Part shown: piece by piece, positions 43,394-51,990 of the stretch
How the letters are laid out: each line of letters begins with the position of its first letter
Numbering within the stretch: the stretch's first letter is position 1
DNA from: Rohdeia mirabilis
GTDB lineage: Bacteria > Planctomycetota > UBA1135 > GCA-002686595
Length of the DNA stretch: 64,000 bases
Assembly: GCA_007750655.1 (NCBI GenBank)
Contig: CP036290.1
Location: 1,426,001 to 1,490,000 of the forward strand
Reading direction: 5' to 3'
Made by a program: the position numbers and the translations under genes
Notes under the pieces: model-generated
The model's input: the letters and a program-made list of their open reading frames with translations, nothing else
The model's database searches: none
Told to the model about the DNA's origin: nothing

Positions 43394-43638
43394 TGCGCTC
43401 GTGGTAGATCGAGCACGTCGCTCGAGCGTCGGTGGGACGGGTCTAGCAGGTTGGGAGCTACGCCCCCAGCGCGGATTCCCGAGAGTTGATACCGTCCGCG
43501 TCTCGCAACCGCGACGGTCCGAATGGGGCGGCGCGCAGGAGTCAGCAGCCGGGGTGATCGAGGGAGCGATGGATGATCAGATCAGACGATCGAGGACGGA
43601 GAGCGCCTCAGGCCAGCAACCGGGAACGGAACGGTACC
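43394..43638 (+). repeat. Junction repeat R, copy 10
   Basis: R of the 471-bp-unit subtype (TCTAGCAGGTTGGGAGCTAC), starting at the transposase-tail codons, ending GGTACC at 43633-43638. The left half of the unit is missing; repeat E precedes it. Confidence 0.9.
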
Positions 43639-43758
43639 GACACCTGGCCCCGTGAGTGGGAACTTCTGATGAAGGCGCGTGTCGATCGTGACTCGACTCG
43701 GTTGAGTGTCTCAAGTAGCTTTCCCGGGTCTATTGCTATTCGTGAGGGCGTGGCATGA
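43573..43758 (+). CDS. R leader fused to the tail of a truncated gene upstream of a SUKH gene
   Basis: 61 aa read from the second ATG in R. After the R part the unique tail (WELLMKARVDRDSTRLSVSS..IAIREGVA) ends with TGA overlapping the ATG at 43755. Position immediately before a SUKH-family immunity-like gene suggests a remnant of a toxin C-terminus; the sequence itself shows no toxin motif. Confidence 0.45.
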   Translation: MIRSDDRGRRAPQASNRERNGTDTWPREWELLMKARVDRDSTRLSVSSSFPGSIAIREGVA

Positions 43759-44261
43759 CTTTGGATGAGCTGATTGACGCGCTGACCTACACGGAGGCCG
43801 GGTGTGGCGAGGATGCGCTTGCGGATTTTGAGCGGAAGGTTGGGGCCGCGCTGCCTGCAGGGTACCGGCAGTTTCTCGCCAGGTGTAACGGGGGCTTTTC
43901 ACGAGGGCGTCTTGGCGTTGATCCCTCCCCGGGCTTGTCTCTTGATTTTGGGATTTGCCCGGATCACTTCGGAGGCATCGGGCGAGGTGAAGTCTTTTCA
44001 TTGGATGCCATGAACGCGATGTTTGGTCGCCGTCCTTCAGACTCGTGGCTCTGCATCGTTTCTGACTCGATGGGGAACGGGCTTACGCTCGAGTTGAAAG
44101 GCTCCGATCGGGGAAGCGTTTTCTTATTTGACGGCGGCCAAGGGGCGGAGGTTGGCGAGGCCTTGGGGCGGCGAGCAGGGGCGAGAATGAAGTTCGCGAA
44201 TTCATTCCTTGAACTAGTGGGGAATATTGCAGAGCTAAGCGGCGATGAGCGGTGGTGGTAG
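43755..44261 (+). CDS. SMI1/KNR4 (SUKH) family protein, probable immunity protein
   Basis: 168 aa from the ATG at 43755 (overlap ATGA with the upstream ORF). The SUKH signature is visible: an early helix (DALADFERKVGAALPAGYRQFLARCNGGF), the LP..Y..FL...NGG motif, then the hydrophobic strand LSLDFGICPD and later SDSWLCIVSDSMGNGLTLELKG. SUKH proteins act as immunity proteins against diverse nuclease and other toxins in polymorphic toxin systems. No toxin gene survives upstream, so it is an orphan immunity gene. Its last codons run straight into R copy 11. Confidence 0.82.
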   Translation: MTLDELIDALTYTEAGCGEDALADFERKVGAALPAGYRQFLARCNGGFSRGRLGVDPSPGLSLDFGICPDHFGGIGRGEVFSLDAMNAMFGRRPSDSWLCIVSDSMGNGLTLELKGSDRGSVFLFDGGQGAEVGEALGRRAGARMKFANSFLELVGNIAELSGDERWW

Positions 44262-44492
44262 AACGAGCACGTCGCTCGAGCGTCGGTGGGACGATTCGGG
44301 CCGGGTGGGAGGTCTGTCCGCGGCGCAGGATTACGAGGTCTGGTAACGTGCAGGTCTCGCAAGCGCGACCGTCCGAGTGGGGTGGCGCGCGTCAGTCAGT
44401 AGCCAGGGTGATCGAGGGAGCGATGGATGATCAGAGCAGACGATCGGGGCCGGAGAGAGTCTCGCGCCAGCAACCGGGAACGGAATGGTACC
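44249..44492 (+). repeat. Junction repeat R, copy 11
   Basis: Starts within the last codons of the SUKH gene (GGTGGTGGTAGAACGAGCAC) and ends GGTACC at 44487-44492. Confidence 0.88.
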
Positions 44493-44731
44493 GATGGCTG
44501 GAGGCCCCCCCCTGCGCTGTCGTCGTCCTCTTCTGCGCCCAATCAACAGCCATACGCGACCTTGCGAACGCCGAGCCAATTCATGTAGTCAAGGCCAACG
44601 GCGATGGCACGTTTGAATCCAAGTCAGGAACGGACATGAAGGTCGCTGCCGCAACCTATGAAGAAGCGTTCGGACCCTACATGCAGAGCGCCGCTGTGTA
44701 CTTCACAGCTTGCTGGGCACGAATCCCCTAG
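44423..44731 (+). CDS. Truncated small secreted-type protein fused to the R leader
   Basis: 102 aa if read from the first ATG of R. After the R part and a C8 tract (44505-44512) it reads CAVVVLFCAQSTAIRDLANA..., ending YMQSAAVYFTACWARIP. It stands where the secreted gene of a pair would be, with the anchored partner 50 bp downstream, and lacks its own start and signal peptide. The C8 tract is in frame here. Confidence 0.5.
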   Translation: MDDQSRRSGPERVSRQQPGTEWYRWLEAPPCAVVVLFCAQSTAIRDLANAEPIHVVKANGDGTFESKSGTDMKVAAATYEEAFGPYMQSAAVYFTACWARIP

Positions 44732-44780
44732 CGCACGAACAAAAATACAACGACAATTGAAGCTCATTCCAGCAATAGAG

Positions 44781-45548
44781 ATGAAGTCTAAACTCGGACC
44801 CGTAATCGCAGGGGGGCTGATCCTTGCTATGATTGGCGCAGCCGCAGCAACCGCGTCAATATTCCCATTATCTAGCGACGTCCCTGATGGAGACGTTCTC
44901 CAAGTGCTACCGAAGATCCAAAGGGATGCGCGCGGAGAGCAAGTCAAGCTGATAGAGTTTATCGAAGATGGCCTCGAACCAGGCAGCTCGGGCTTCCACC
45001 TAGTCTGGCCAACACATCTGCCATCAGAAGCAGTCCTCCAGTTGAATCGCACTGGCGCAGCATCGAAGTCACTTGCTGGCGACTCGTTTGTGCAAGTAGA
45101 TCTAAGCAATCCGGCTGCGTTCCAGCAGTGGGCTGACATAATCCCCGAGGGTGCCACAGGTGGCGGCTTCCCACTGCCGGCGGACTACCCTCACATCCTT
45201 GTAAGCCTCGACCGGAGCGTGGTCACCCAGATCGCTCGTGGAGGTCGTTATCAGGTCGGAGGCAGTTGGGAAGTGCGGATCACCTTCGACGCTAGGGCTC
45301 TTGGAGTCTTGGGTGCCCTTTCAGGTGAGCCGAACACACCTTCAGATTACTTCGACTGGTTCGGCGTTCCTCGAGCTAGCGGCGAGAGTGCGACAGTCGT
45401 ACGACTTGCACTGGTAGTTGATGGGGTTGCTCTTGACCCCTTTGAAGTAGACCCGCTTCTCTCACTGGCGACTCCTGTGTCAGTGACGGTTGCGTCAGGC
45501 CTTACTGAAGCAGAATCGGCGGCAATATTGTCGGCCTGTGGCTTTTAG
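44781..45548 (+). CDS. Signal-anchored protein, second gene of a pair
   Basis: 255 aa from the ATG at 44781. Hydrophobic N-terminus KLGPVIAGGLILAMIGAAAAT, then an extracytoplasmic domain (VLQVLPKIQRDARGEQVKLIEFIEDG.., YPHILVSLDRSVVTQIARGGRYQVGGSWEVRI). No family recognised. Its composition is less GC-biased than the chromosome. The C-terminus is short and ends ILSACGF. Confidence 0.72.
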   Translation: MKSKLGPVIAGGLILAMIGAAAATASIFPLSSDVPDGDVLQVLPKIQRDARGEQVKLIEFIEDGLEPGSSGFHLVWPTHLPSEAVLQLNRTGAASKSLAGDSFVQVDLSNPAAFQQWADIIPEGATGGGFPLPADYPHILVSLDRSVVTQIARGGRYQVGGSWEVRITFDARALGVLGALSGEPNTPSDYFDWFGVPRASGESATVVRLALVVDGVALDPFEVDPLLSLATPVSVTVASGLTEAESAAILSACGF

Positions 45549-45706
45549 GCGACCCAAGCTGCACGCCTTGATCGAAGTTCGCCGAGTCAAGCAGCGCCCT
45601 CGGTGGGCTTGAGGCAGCCCCCGACTTAGGTCCACGGATTCCTTGGATCAGCCAGTTGCTCCAGCAGGTGCCGGAGCGGGTTCGAGTTGCTGGTGGGGTT
45701 GCTGCC

Positions 45707-45746
45707 GCAGAGCAGGGCGGGGGCCATGGCCCCCGCCCTGCTCTGC
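45707..45746. terminator. Perfect 40-bp palindrome
   Basis: GCAGAGCAGGGCGGGGGCCA followed by its exact reverse complement, with no loop. It overlaps the end of an IS3 transposase remnant. Could be a bidirectional terminator or a fused IS end. Confidence 0.7.
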
Positions 45747-45820
45747 GAGGTACTGCTCGGGGCTGAGCCCGCCGAGCGCCGAGTGCGGTCGCACGGCGTT
45801 GTAGTCGTCGCGCCGTGGGG
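45735..45820 (-). pseudogene. C-terminal remnant of an IS3-family transposase
   Basis: Minus strand reads RDDYNAVRPHSALGGLSPEQ then YLAEQ, the hallmark C-terminus of IS3 OrfB (integrase-core) transposases. Nothing upstream extends it, so only a scar remains. Confidence 0.88.
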
Positions 45821-45930
45821 GGCATTCTCGAAGGCCGCTTGCGCGTCCTCCTGGCGGTGAACTGCGCTTCTTCAGCCTGTATTGTTCGTACGAAGAAGAC
45901 CGAAGGAATGGAAATCTGCCCGTTTTAAGG

Positions 45931-46410
45931 ATGAATATTCGAATTGCCTGGGTAAAGCGTCTGGCGTCTGCTGAGGGCCTCGCTCATCGCAGTAGGGGGC
46001 AGGTGCCGGTGCCTATCGTCGTTCTCGTTGTCGCGGCCCTGGGCCTGGCTCTGGCGATCGCGTTCTTCGCAGGCCGAACAGGTAGGCAGTCGATGACGAT
46101 CCCTGAGGGCTCCGAGCGACCCGCCGCATCGGCGGGGGCGGCTTCGCAGGGCGACGCAATTGGCTCAGTATCCGGAGAGTCTCCCGACCTCGCGGACGAC
46201 GCATCGGGCCATTCACGTTCGCCACTTCAAGATGGCGGAGTCGAGCCAGGCCAGGCCCCTGCGAGTAGCGCTGTGCCTCCGGAGCATCTGGAGCCGGCGG
46301 CCGCCGACCTCTGGAGAATCATTGTCAACGAGAAGATCAATTCCGAGGACACGGGCTCCCTGGGGATCTTCGAGGGCGGCACGCGCAGCTTGGCGGTACG
46401 TGTCCGGTGA
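45931..46410 (+). CDS. Truncated membrane-anchored cassette protein
   Basis: 159 aa from the ATG at 45931. Transmembrane helix VPIVVLVVAALGLALAIAFF, then a Ser/Gly/acidic linker and the beginning of a domain (AAADLWRIIVNEKINSEDTGSLGIFEGG). The reading frame stops inside repeat E (GTACGTGTCCGG), so the C-terminal domain present in comparable anchored proteins is missing here. Confidence 0.6.
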   Translation: MNIRIAWVKRLASAEGLAHRSRGQVPVPIVVLVVAALGLALAIAFFAGRTGRQSMTIPEGSERPAASAGAASQGDAIGSVSGESPDLADDASGHSRSPLQDGGVEPGQAPASSAVPPEHLEPAAADLWRIIVNEKINSEDTGSLGIFEGGTRSLAVRVR

Positions 46411-46423
46411 CGCCATCCCCACG
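46396..46423. repeat. Repeat E, copy 2
   Basis: Matches 43364-43391 with one difference. It truncates the gene at 45931. Confidence 0.8.
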
Positions 46424-46564
46424 CCGGGTTGACACGTCCGCCGCGCCGGCTCAGGCGCCTTGATCCACCGCCTCGCGCCGCCGCTCCTCGGCCCACGCCC
46501 ACGGCGTCATCTGCTGGCGCGGTCCGGGGTGTCCGCTCGATGGCCCAGCCCTGGTCCGTTCCGG

Positions 46565-46792
46565 GTGCTGCGATGGGCCGCGGGGGACGCGCTGCGCGAG
46601 GAGCGCCAGCGGCAAGGGCTCTCACAGAAGGCGTTCGGCTTCGAGGCGGAGGTCGACCGGACCTACGTCAGCGGCGTCGAGCGCGGCGTCCGCAACCCGA
46701 CTCTCGCGATCATGCTGAAGTGGTGCCGGGCTCTCGGCGTCAGGCCGAGCGCGATCCTGCGGCGGGCCGAGGAGGCGGCTGGCTGGGACTAG
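46565..46792 (+). CDS. XRE-family helix-turn-helix protein
   Basis: 75 aa from the GTG at 46565; the frame is open to 46460 but that part looks non-coding. LREERQRQGLSQKAFGFEAEVDRTYVSGVERGVRNPTLAIMLKWCRALGVRPS is a standard Cro/C1-type helix-turn-helix. Probably a small transcriptional repressor carried by one of the mobile segments. GC-rich codons. R copy 12 follows about 45 bp downstream. Confidence 0.82.
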   Translation: MLRWAAGDALREERQRQGLSQKAFGFEAEVDRTYVSGVERGVRNPTLAIMLKWCRALGVRPSAILRRAEEAAGWD

Positions 46793-46837
46793 CCGCTGCC
46801 AGGCCGAGGAGGCGGTGGGCGGGCACAGGCGGCGTCG

Positions 46838-46986
46838 CGTAGGATTAGGACTTGCAGCCGCGGCGGTCCGAGCGGAGCGGCGTGCGTCAGTCAGCAGCCA
46901 GGGTGCTCAGTTGAGCGATGGATGATCACATCAGACGATCGAGGCCGGAGAGAGCCTCGGGCCAGCAGCCGCGAACGGAACGGGAC
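46838..46986 (+). repeat. Junction repeat R, copy 12 (5' part missing)
   Basis: Starts near GCAGCCGCGGCGGTCCGAGC, has GCGATGGATGATCACATCAG and ends GGGACC. The most diverged full 3' end. Confidence 0.8.
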
Positions 46987-47232
46987 CGAGCCACGCGGCG
47001 CTGGCATCTACCGAGCATGTGACCTCTAAAATTCTGTCAGCATTCAGGCGGGGCAGCCGCGTTCGCTTGAAAAAATCGTAGTTGGGTCCAACCCTACAGG
47101 CTAGGTCGCGTTAGTTGCAGAATCGACCCTCCGTGCTCGCACGAGCCGCTCCCCAGCCTGTGCGTCCTCGTGTGGTCGCAATACTCTCTGCCGTGCGAGC
47201 GGCTTCTATCCACCAGATCAACTTCGAAAGAC
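46987..47232. other. Leader region without a gene
   Basis: About 245 bp between R copy 12 and the next gene. No ORF looks real; less GC-rich than the surroundings, so it may be the native promoter region of the secreted gene. Confidence 0.45.
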
Positions 47233-48658
47233 ATGAACGGAATTCTATTGCAATGCGCTACCAAGAGCGCATGCCACTGGCTCCGGCAAGGTATCGTACG
47301 CGCGCTGTCTTCCAGTATTGCCCTAGGGGCTCTAGTGGTTGGAAATGCGCACGCAGTGCAGCTGACGGTCGTGCCGAAGTCTGTCAACTTCACCACGAGC
47401 GAGCTCGTTATTGCTGAAGACGATGCTGGTGTCTACGTTGGGCCGCAGTGGTTGGACGGTGACTTTGATGGGCAGGTAACTTCGCCGTCGGCCGATCCGG
47501 CAGTGCCGCTCGATCACAACTATCCGATGCACTACACGTCAGGAGATCAGTGCACAGTTTGCTGCGCTACCTTCGAGGTCCACAATCCTCCTCCTCTTCT
47601 CTTTGTTGGCTACCTCACGTTTACTCCAACGGCAAACTTCTTGGGGCAGTCGTGGCAATTCGCTCCGCAGACCATCCCTTGGGTCTTCACGCAAACAACC
47701 TACGTTACTCCCTCGTTCGTTTGCCAAGTGCCCTTCCCTGCCGGCTTTGTCTTGAAGATTCCCGGATTCACAATTGATTGGGACGTAGAGCTCAGTCCGT
47801 CCGCGCATGGATTTCCAGCCTCATCTGGGACAACCTCGACGACGCATCGGATGTACGTGACTCGTCATGCGCCTCAGGTCGCTGCGCTGTATGAAACGCT
47901 CCTCGATACCGTCTGTGCCGCTGCCCATCTGCAGAGCGATCCCGTTACTATCGGTACCAGCGTCGCGACGGACTTTCTACTTGGAGGCATGACATCTAAG
48001 GCTGTTGATGGCTGGAATCGTCCAGACGCTCGTCCCTTGACTTACTGGCAGCCCGGCGCGTCCGGATGGAAGTCCACGTGGGGGGGGGGCTGCGAGTGTT
48101 GAACATCTCTTGAAAGAAACTTATCACTCGGGGGCGACCCGTTCCGGCGCTTGTGGGGCTTGGGCGAACTACATGGTTCAGGCGTTCGGGGTTAACGATG
48201 CTGCGTCTGACAACATCCTCGTGAATACCTACAGTCTTCGAGCGGTCACTCCGAGTACGCCTCCCAGTGATCCTTCGTACCCCGTCATAACCGCCGACTC
48301 GTGGCTCGCTGTTCCAAACGCCACATTCGGGCCTCCGTCGCACTCAATCGGGATCGATGGCTTTGTCTATACTCAGGCTGACGTCACACTTACCGGTGCT
48401 CCGGCAACTGCGCAGGGTGGAGCGCCAGACGTTCAAGAATGGGCGGATCACTGTCTCATGGAGGCGAGGACGGTCGGGGGGGCGCCCGTCTACCTTGATC
48501 CGTCGTTTCGGATCTACGGGGGCTTTGACTTGGGTGCCTACGAAGATTTCGCGATCTCACACATTGGCCGAGTCTTCGGCACGGGCGCCCCATTCCACTT
48601 TACTACGGGCCTGATCAAGAAGAAGCCACTAGGGGTCCGAGTGCTGGAAAACTACTAG
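47233..48658 (+). CDS. Secreted transglutaminase-like (papain-fold) protein, out of frame at a G10 tract
   Basis: From the ATG at 47233; signal peptide VRALSSSIALGALVVGNAHA. The N-terminal half is beta-rich with Cys (CTVCCATFEV). At 48080-48089 a G10 run gives an early stop (GWKSTWGGGCEC). With nine G the frame continues GAASVEHLLKETYHSGATRS to 48658, 474 aa in all. The downstream part shows a plausible catalytic triad of transglutaminase-like proteases: Cys in SGACGAWANYM (48152), His in WADHCLMEA (48449) and Asp in VYLDPSFRIYGG (48497). First gene of a pair with 48735. Confidence 0.75.
48080..48089 (+). repeat. G10 tract at a frame break
   Basis: Ten G between the N-terminal and catalytic halves of the transglutaminase-like gene. 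Nine (or twelve) would restore the frame. Confidence 0.92.
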
Positions 48659-48676
48659 GGGGCAGGAGTGTCGCAC

Positions 48677-48707
48677 GGGCGCGGGCAAGTTTGTCTTGCT
48701 CGCGCCC
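48677..48707 (+). terminator. Hairpin between the two genes of a pair
   Basis: GGGCGCGGGCAAG / CTTGCTCGCGCCC, 13 bp with one G-U pair and a 5-nt loop, 19 bp after the first gene's stop and 28 bp before the second gene's start. Confidence 0.7.
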
Positions 48708-50558
48708 CAACGGTAGTTGAATCTGATACGCACCATGCGAGTTGCAATTCCTATAGTCTGTGCTGTTGCTGCCCTTGTCGGTCTGGTTTGGTGGTTGGGC
48801 GGTTCCCAGGATGCACCTGGCAGGCGCCTCGCCGAAGAGGCTTCGAGTGTTGACGCTATGACTGGTTTAGTCCCTGCTCCAGAGGGCCTCTCGGCTGGCA
48901 GTTCGGACTCTGGGTTTCGAGAAGCGGTATCTATGGGTGCGCGAAGCGTAAGTATAGAGCTCGTGGGAGGCGCATTCGGTACTGACGTCGAGTGGGTGTA
49001 TGCCGCCGTGCCAACTGAGGAAGCTGAGAAGGCCACGCCCGGCCGTCTCTGGGCGGCAGCGGGGGGCTCTCCGCGTCAAACGTCTGTAGACGGCCTGCTC
49101 ATGGTGGAGGTGCCGGCAGAGGCAGCTGTTCTCGCGGTGTTCGATCGCGAGCGTCGCCTCGGAGGGTTCACGGTAGTGCCTGCCGAGGTTGTTGTGCAGC
49201 AGATTGTCATTGAGCCCCAGTCTAGCTGGGAGCTGGACGTCGCAGAAGGGAGGGGGCCTTTGCAGCGCGACCTCAGCTTCTTGGTTGAGGCACGGGCTGC
49301 TGCTGGCGGCTGGAGTTCCGTGGGCTTGGAGACGCTCGAGGCGGGTGAGAGCATGCTTTCGGTTTGCATCCCCAAGCGCCTTGTGATCGCTGGGCGGCTG
49401 CGTGCACGGGCAGTTGGTTTGATGCCTGACTATCAAGCCTGCCTGCTAGAGGGTGGCGCGGCCGCTACACAGATACCGGCCGGCGTCCCAGACGTCTGCT
49501 TTCTTGAGGTTCGAGGGGATGCGGGCGTCGCGGGGGAACATTTCAACCTGTCAGTTCCGGGAGGACGTCAATCAGGGGTGCTCAGTGCGGATCTGACCCC
49601 CGCCGTGATTGCGGTTCCAACGTCACAGGACTTGCTCCTAGAGTTGGAGCATGGAGGTTGGATCGAATGCGCTTCGGCGAGTGAATGGGGAGAGGTTCTC
49701 ACTATTGACGTAGCCAAGAGCGTGGCGGGCCGACCCGTGGACGTCTTGACTCTAGCGATCCGTACGGCAAGCGGGGTGATGCTGGAGGAGACTGTGGTGG
49801 AGTTGCGAGAGACCAGCGCCATCAGCGCTCTCTCTCGAGGACGGGCGATCGAAGCGAAGGTCCGCACAGATGCGAGTGGGAGGGTCGAGTTGCAATGCTC
49901 TGGCCCTGCGGGATTCGCCGTGCCTCCGCGGCAGTTGGAAGTATTCGTCCCTCAACTTCAGTTACGGGTGAGCTGGGATTATGTTGGTGGGTTGGATGAT
50001 GGACTGATTGCGGTCGTTGAGCTTCCCGCTGCGACCGTCTTGGCAGAAGGGCAGGTGTTTGGAGTCGGGGGGGGGCTGGCTGGGGGTGCAATAGTGACGG
50101 TTATTGAGGTTGTTCCGATAGATGTGGGTGATGCTGATGGAGGCTTCGGCGCGGCGCTCAGCGCATCAATCTTGAGAGAGCGGAGTCTTGGTCAGTCGGT
50201 CGAATGTGACGAGGATGGCCGTTTCTGTCTCTATGTTGAGGGTAAACTTCCTCGTACTTGCACCCTCTATGCACGGCAAGACGGAGCTGCATCTGTGGTT
50301 CGCATTGTCGGAGGTGAGCGAGGAGTGGAAGTCTTCCTCCAGGACGAGGCGCTTGAGCTAGATGTGCGTGTCCCGCACGAAGATGTCTGGTCGGTTGTTG
50401 GACTGTCCCAGCGCGGCGTTTCGCTGCTCCCGACCGGGAGTGGGGCGAGGAGTGACACGGTGCGTAGATTTGTCGCGGCCCCTGGCGCTAATCTGGAGGG
50501 TCTTGTGGAGGTTGAGCTTGAGGGTCTAGGTGTTCGCGAGTGCCCAGTCCTCGTTGCG

Positions 50559-51990
50559 GGTAGCGCCACCATTGGTCTGTAAATTCGGGTGCAGCGTCGA
50601 TCAGGTCGCGTCCATGGAGAGATAGACCCGGCCGGTCTCCCACTCTTCGGAGACTTCGGCCAGGACAGCGGTGACGAGGCGCAGCGCGCTGGCCTCGTTC
50701 GGGAAGAGGGAGGCGACGCGTGTGCGCCGCTTGATCTCGCGGTTCAGTCGCTCGAGCATGTTCGAGCTCCGCAGCCGGCGGCGGTGGTGCTCCGGCAGCC
50801 CGAAGACGTTCAGTCCTTCGCGGACGTTCTCCTCGATCCAGGCGGCCAGCTTCGGCGCAGTCTCGGCGTACTCCGCGGCCGCCTCACGCAGCAGTTGCTC
50901 CGCATGCACGCGACTCGGCGCGTTGAAGATCGAGCGCAAGCGGCTCGCGACCGGGCCGCGCATCTCCACCTTCGGGACATGGGCCGCAGCGTTGCGCTGC
51001 AGATGGACCTGGCAGCGCTGCCACATGACCGACGGCAGCACGGCGCGCAGCGCCGCTCGCAGCCCCTTGTGGTCGTCGGTCGTCACCAGTTCGACGCCGT
51101 GCATCCCGCGCTCCAGCAGGCTCTCGAGGAAGCCGCGCCAGTGCACCTCTGCCTCCGACAGCGACACGCTCACCCCGAGCACTGCACGCTTGCCGTCCTC
51201 GCGCACGCCTGCCGCGACCAGGATCGCGCAGTCCATGACGCTGCCAGCGTGTCGCACCTTGACGTACGTCGCATCGAGCACGAGGTAGCGCACGGCGCCC
51301 AGCGGGCGCTGGCGCCAGGCATCGAGCTCGTCGTCCAGCTCCGCCGCCAGCCGCGAGACCTGCGACGAGCTGATCGACATGCCGCACAGCTCTTCCGTGA
51401 TCGCCTTCACCTTGCGCGTCGAGACGCCTTGCACGTACATCTCGGCCAGAGCGAGCCGCAGCGCCTGCTCGGAGCGTTCGCCGCGCTCGAGCGCCTTCGG
51501 ATAGAAGGGCTCGACTCCGTCCCGCACGTCGCGGGTCTTCGGGATCGACAGGTTCAGCTCGCCGAGGCGCGACGCGACGGTCTTCGGCTTGAAGCCGTTG
51601 GCATAGCCACGGCGATCGTCCGATCGCTCGAAGGGTCCGGCGCCCAGGTAGGCGCTGCGTTCCAGGCGCATGGCGGCGTTCAAGAGCATCTCGAGAGGGC
51701 GAGCCAGGTCGTCGAAGCCGTGAGCGGTCAGCAGTTCCAGAGCAGCGGAGATCGTGGTAGCGTCGGAGTCGTGGTGGGACATCGTTGGTGTCAGGTGAGA
51801 GGGTTAGAGTTCTCACATGAAAACGACGTGACTCCCGCCACACCAGAACAACTCGGGGCCGCCTTCAGCGGCCACCCCTCGGGGTGGCCGCTGCGCTCCT
51901 GCAACGCCGCCGCGAGGTGCGACGGTACTGCGCGGGAGGCGAGCGACTACGGGCGTCGAATCGAAACTACAGACCTACTGGTACACCAAC
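50559..51990 (-). mobile_element. IS256-family insertion sequence, copy 3
   Basis: 1432 bp, no difference seen from the other two copies, flanked by the 8-bp duplication TCGTTGCG (50551-50558, 51991-51998). Splits the anchored-protein gene. Confidence 0.95.
50601..51782 (-). CDS. IS256-family transposase, copy 3
   Basis: 393 aa, identical to the proteins at 15970 and 35082, with intact DDE residues. Confidence 0.95.
   Translation of the reverse strand: MSHHDSDATTISAALELLTAHGFDDLARPLEMLLNAAMRLERSAYLGAGPFERSDDRRGYANGFKPKTVASRLGELNLSIPKTRDVRDGVEPFYPKALERGERSEQALRLALAEMYVQGVSTRKVKAITEELCGMSISSSQVSRLAAELDDELDAWRQRPLGAVRYLVLDATYVKVRHAGSVMDCAILVAAGVREDGKRAVLGVSVSLSEAEVHWRGFLESLLERGMHGVELVTTDDHKGLRAALRAVLPSVMWQRCQVHLQRNAAAHVPKVEMRGPVASRLRSIFNAPSRVHAEQLLREAAAEYAETAPKLAAWIEENVREGLNVFGLPEHHRRRLRSSNMLERLNREIKRRTRVASLFPNEASALRLVTAVLAEVSEEWETGRVYLSMDAT

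Noticed and set aside
13646..46986. Integron with attC sites
   Set aside because: No GTTRRRY core or attC-type folding was seen at the cassette ends, and the recombinase at 58265 shows no clear IntI-specific insert; borders are GGTACC and GATATSCGACC instead.
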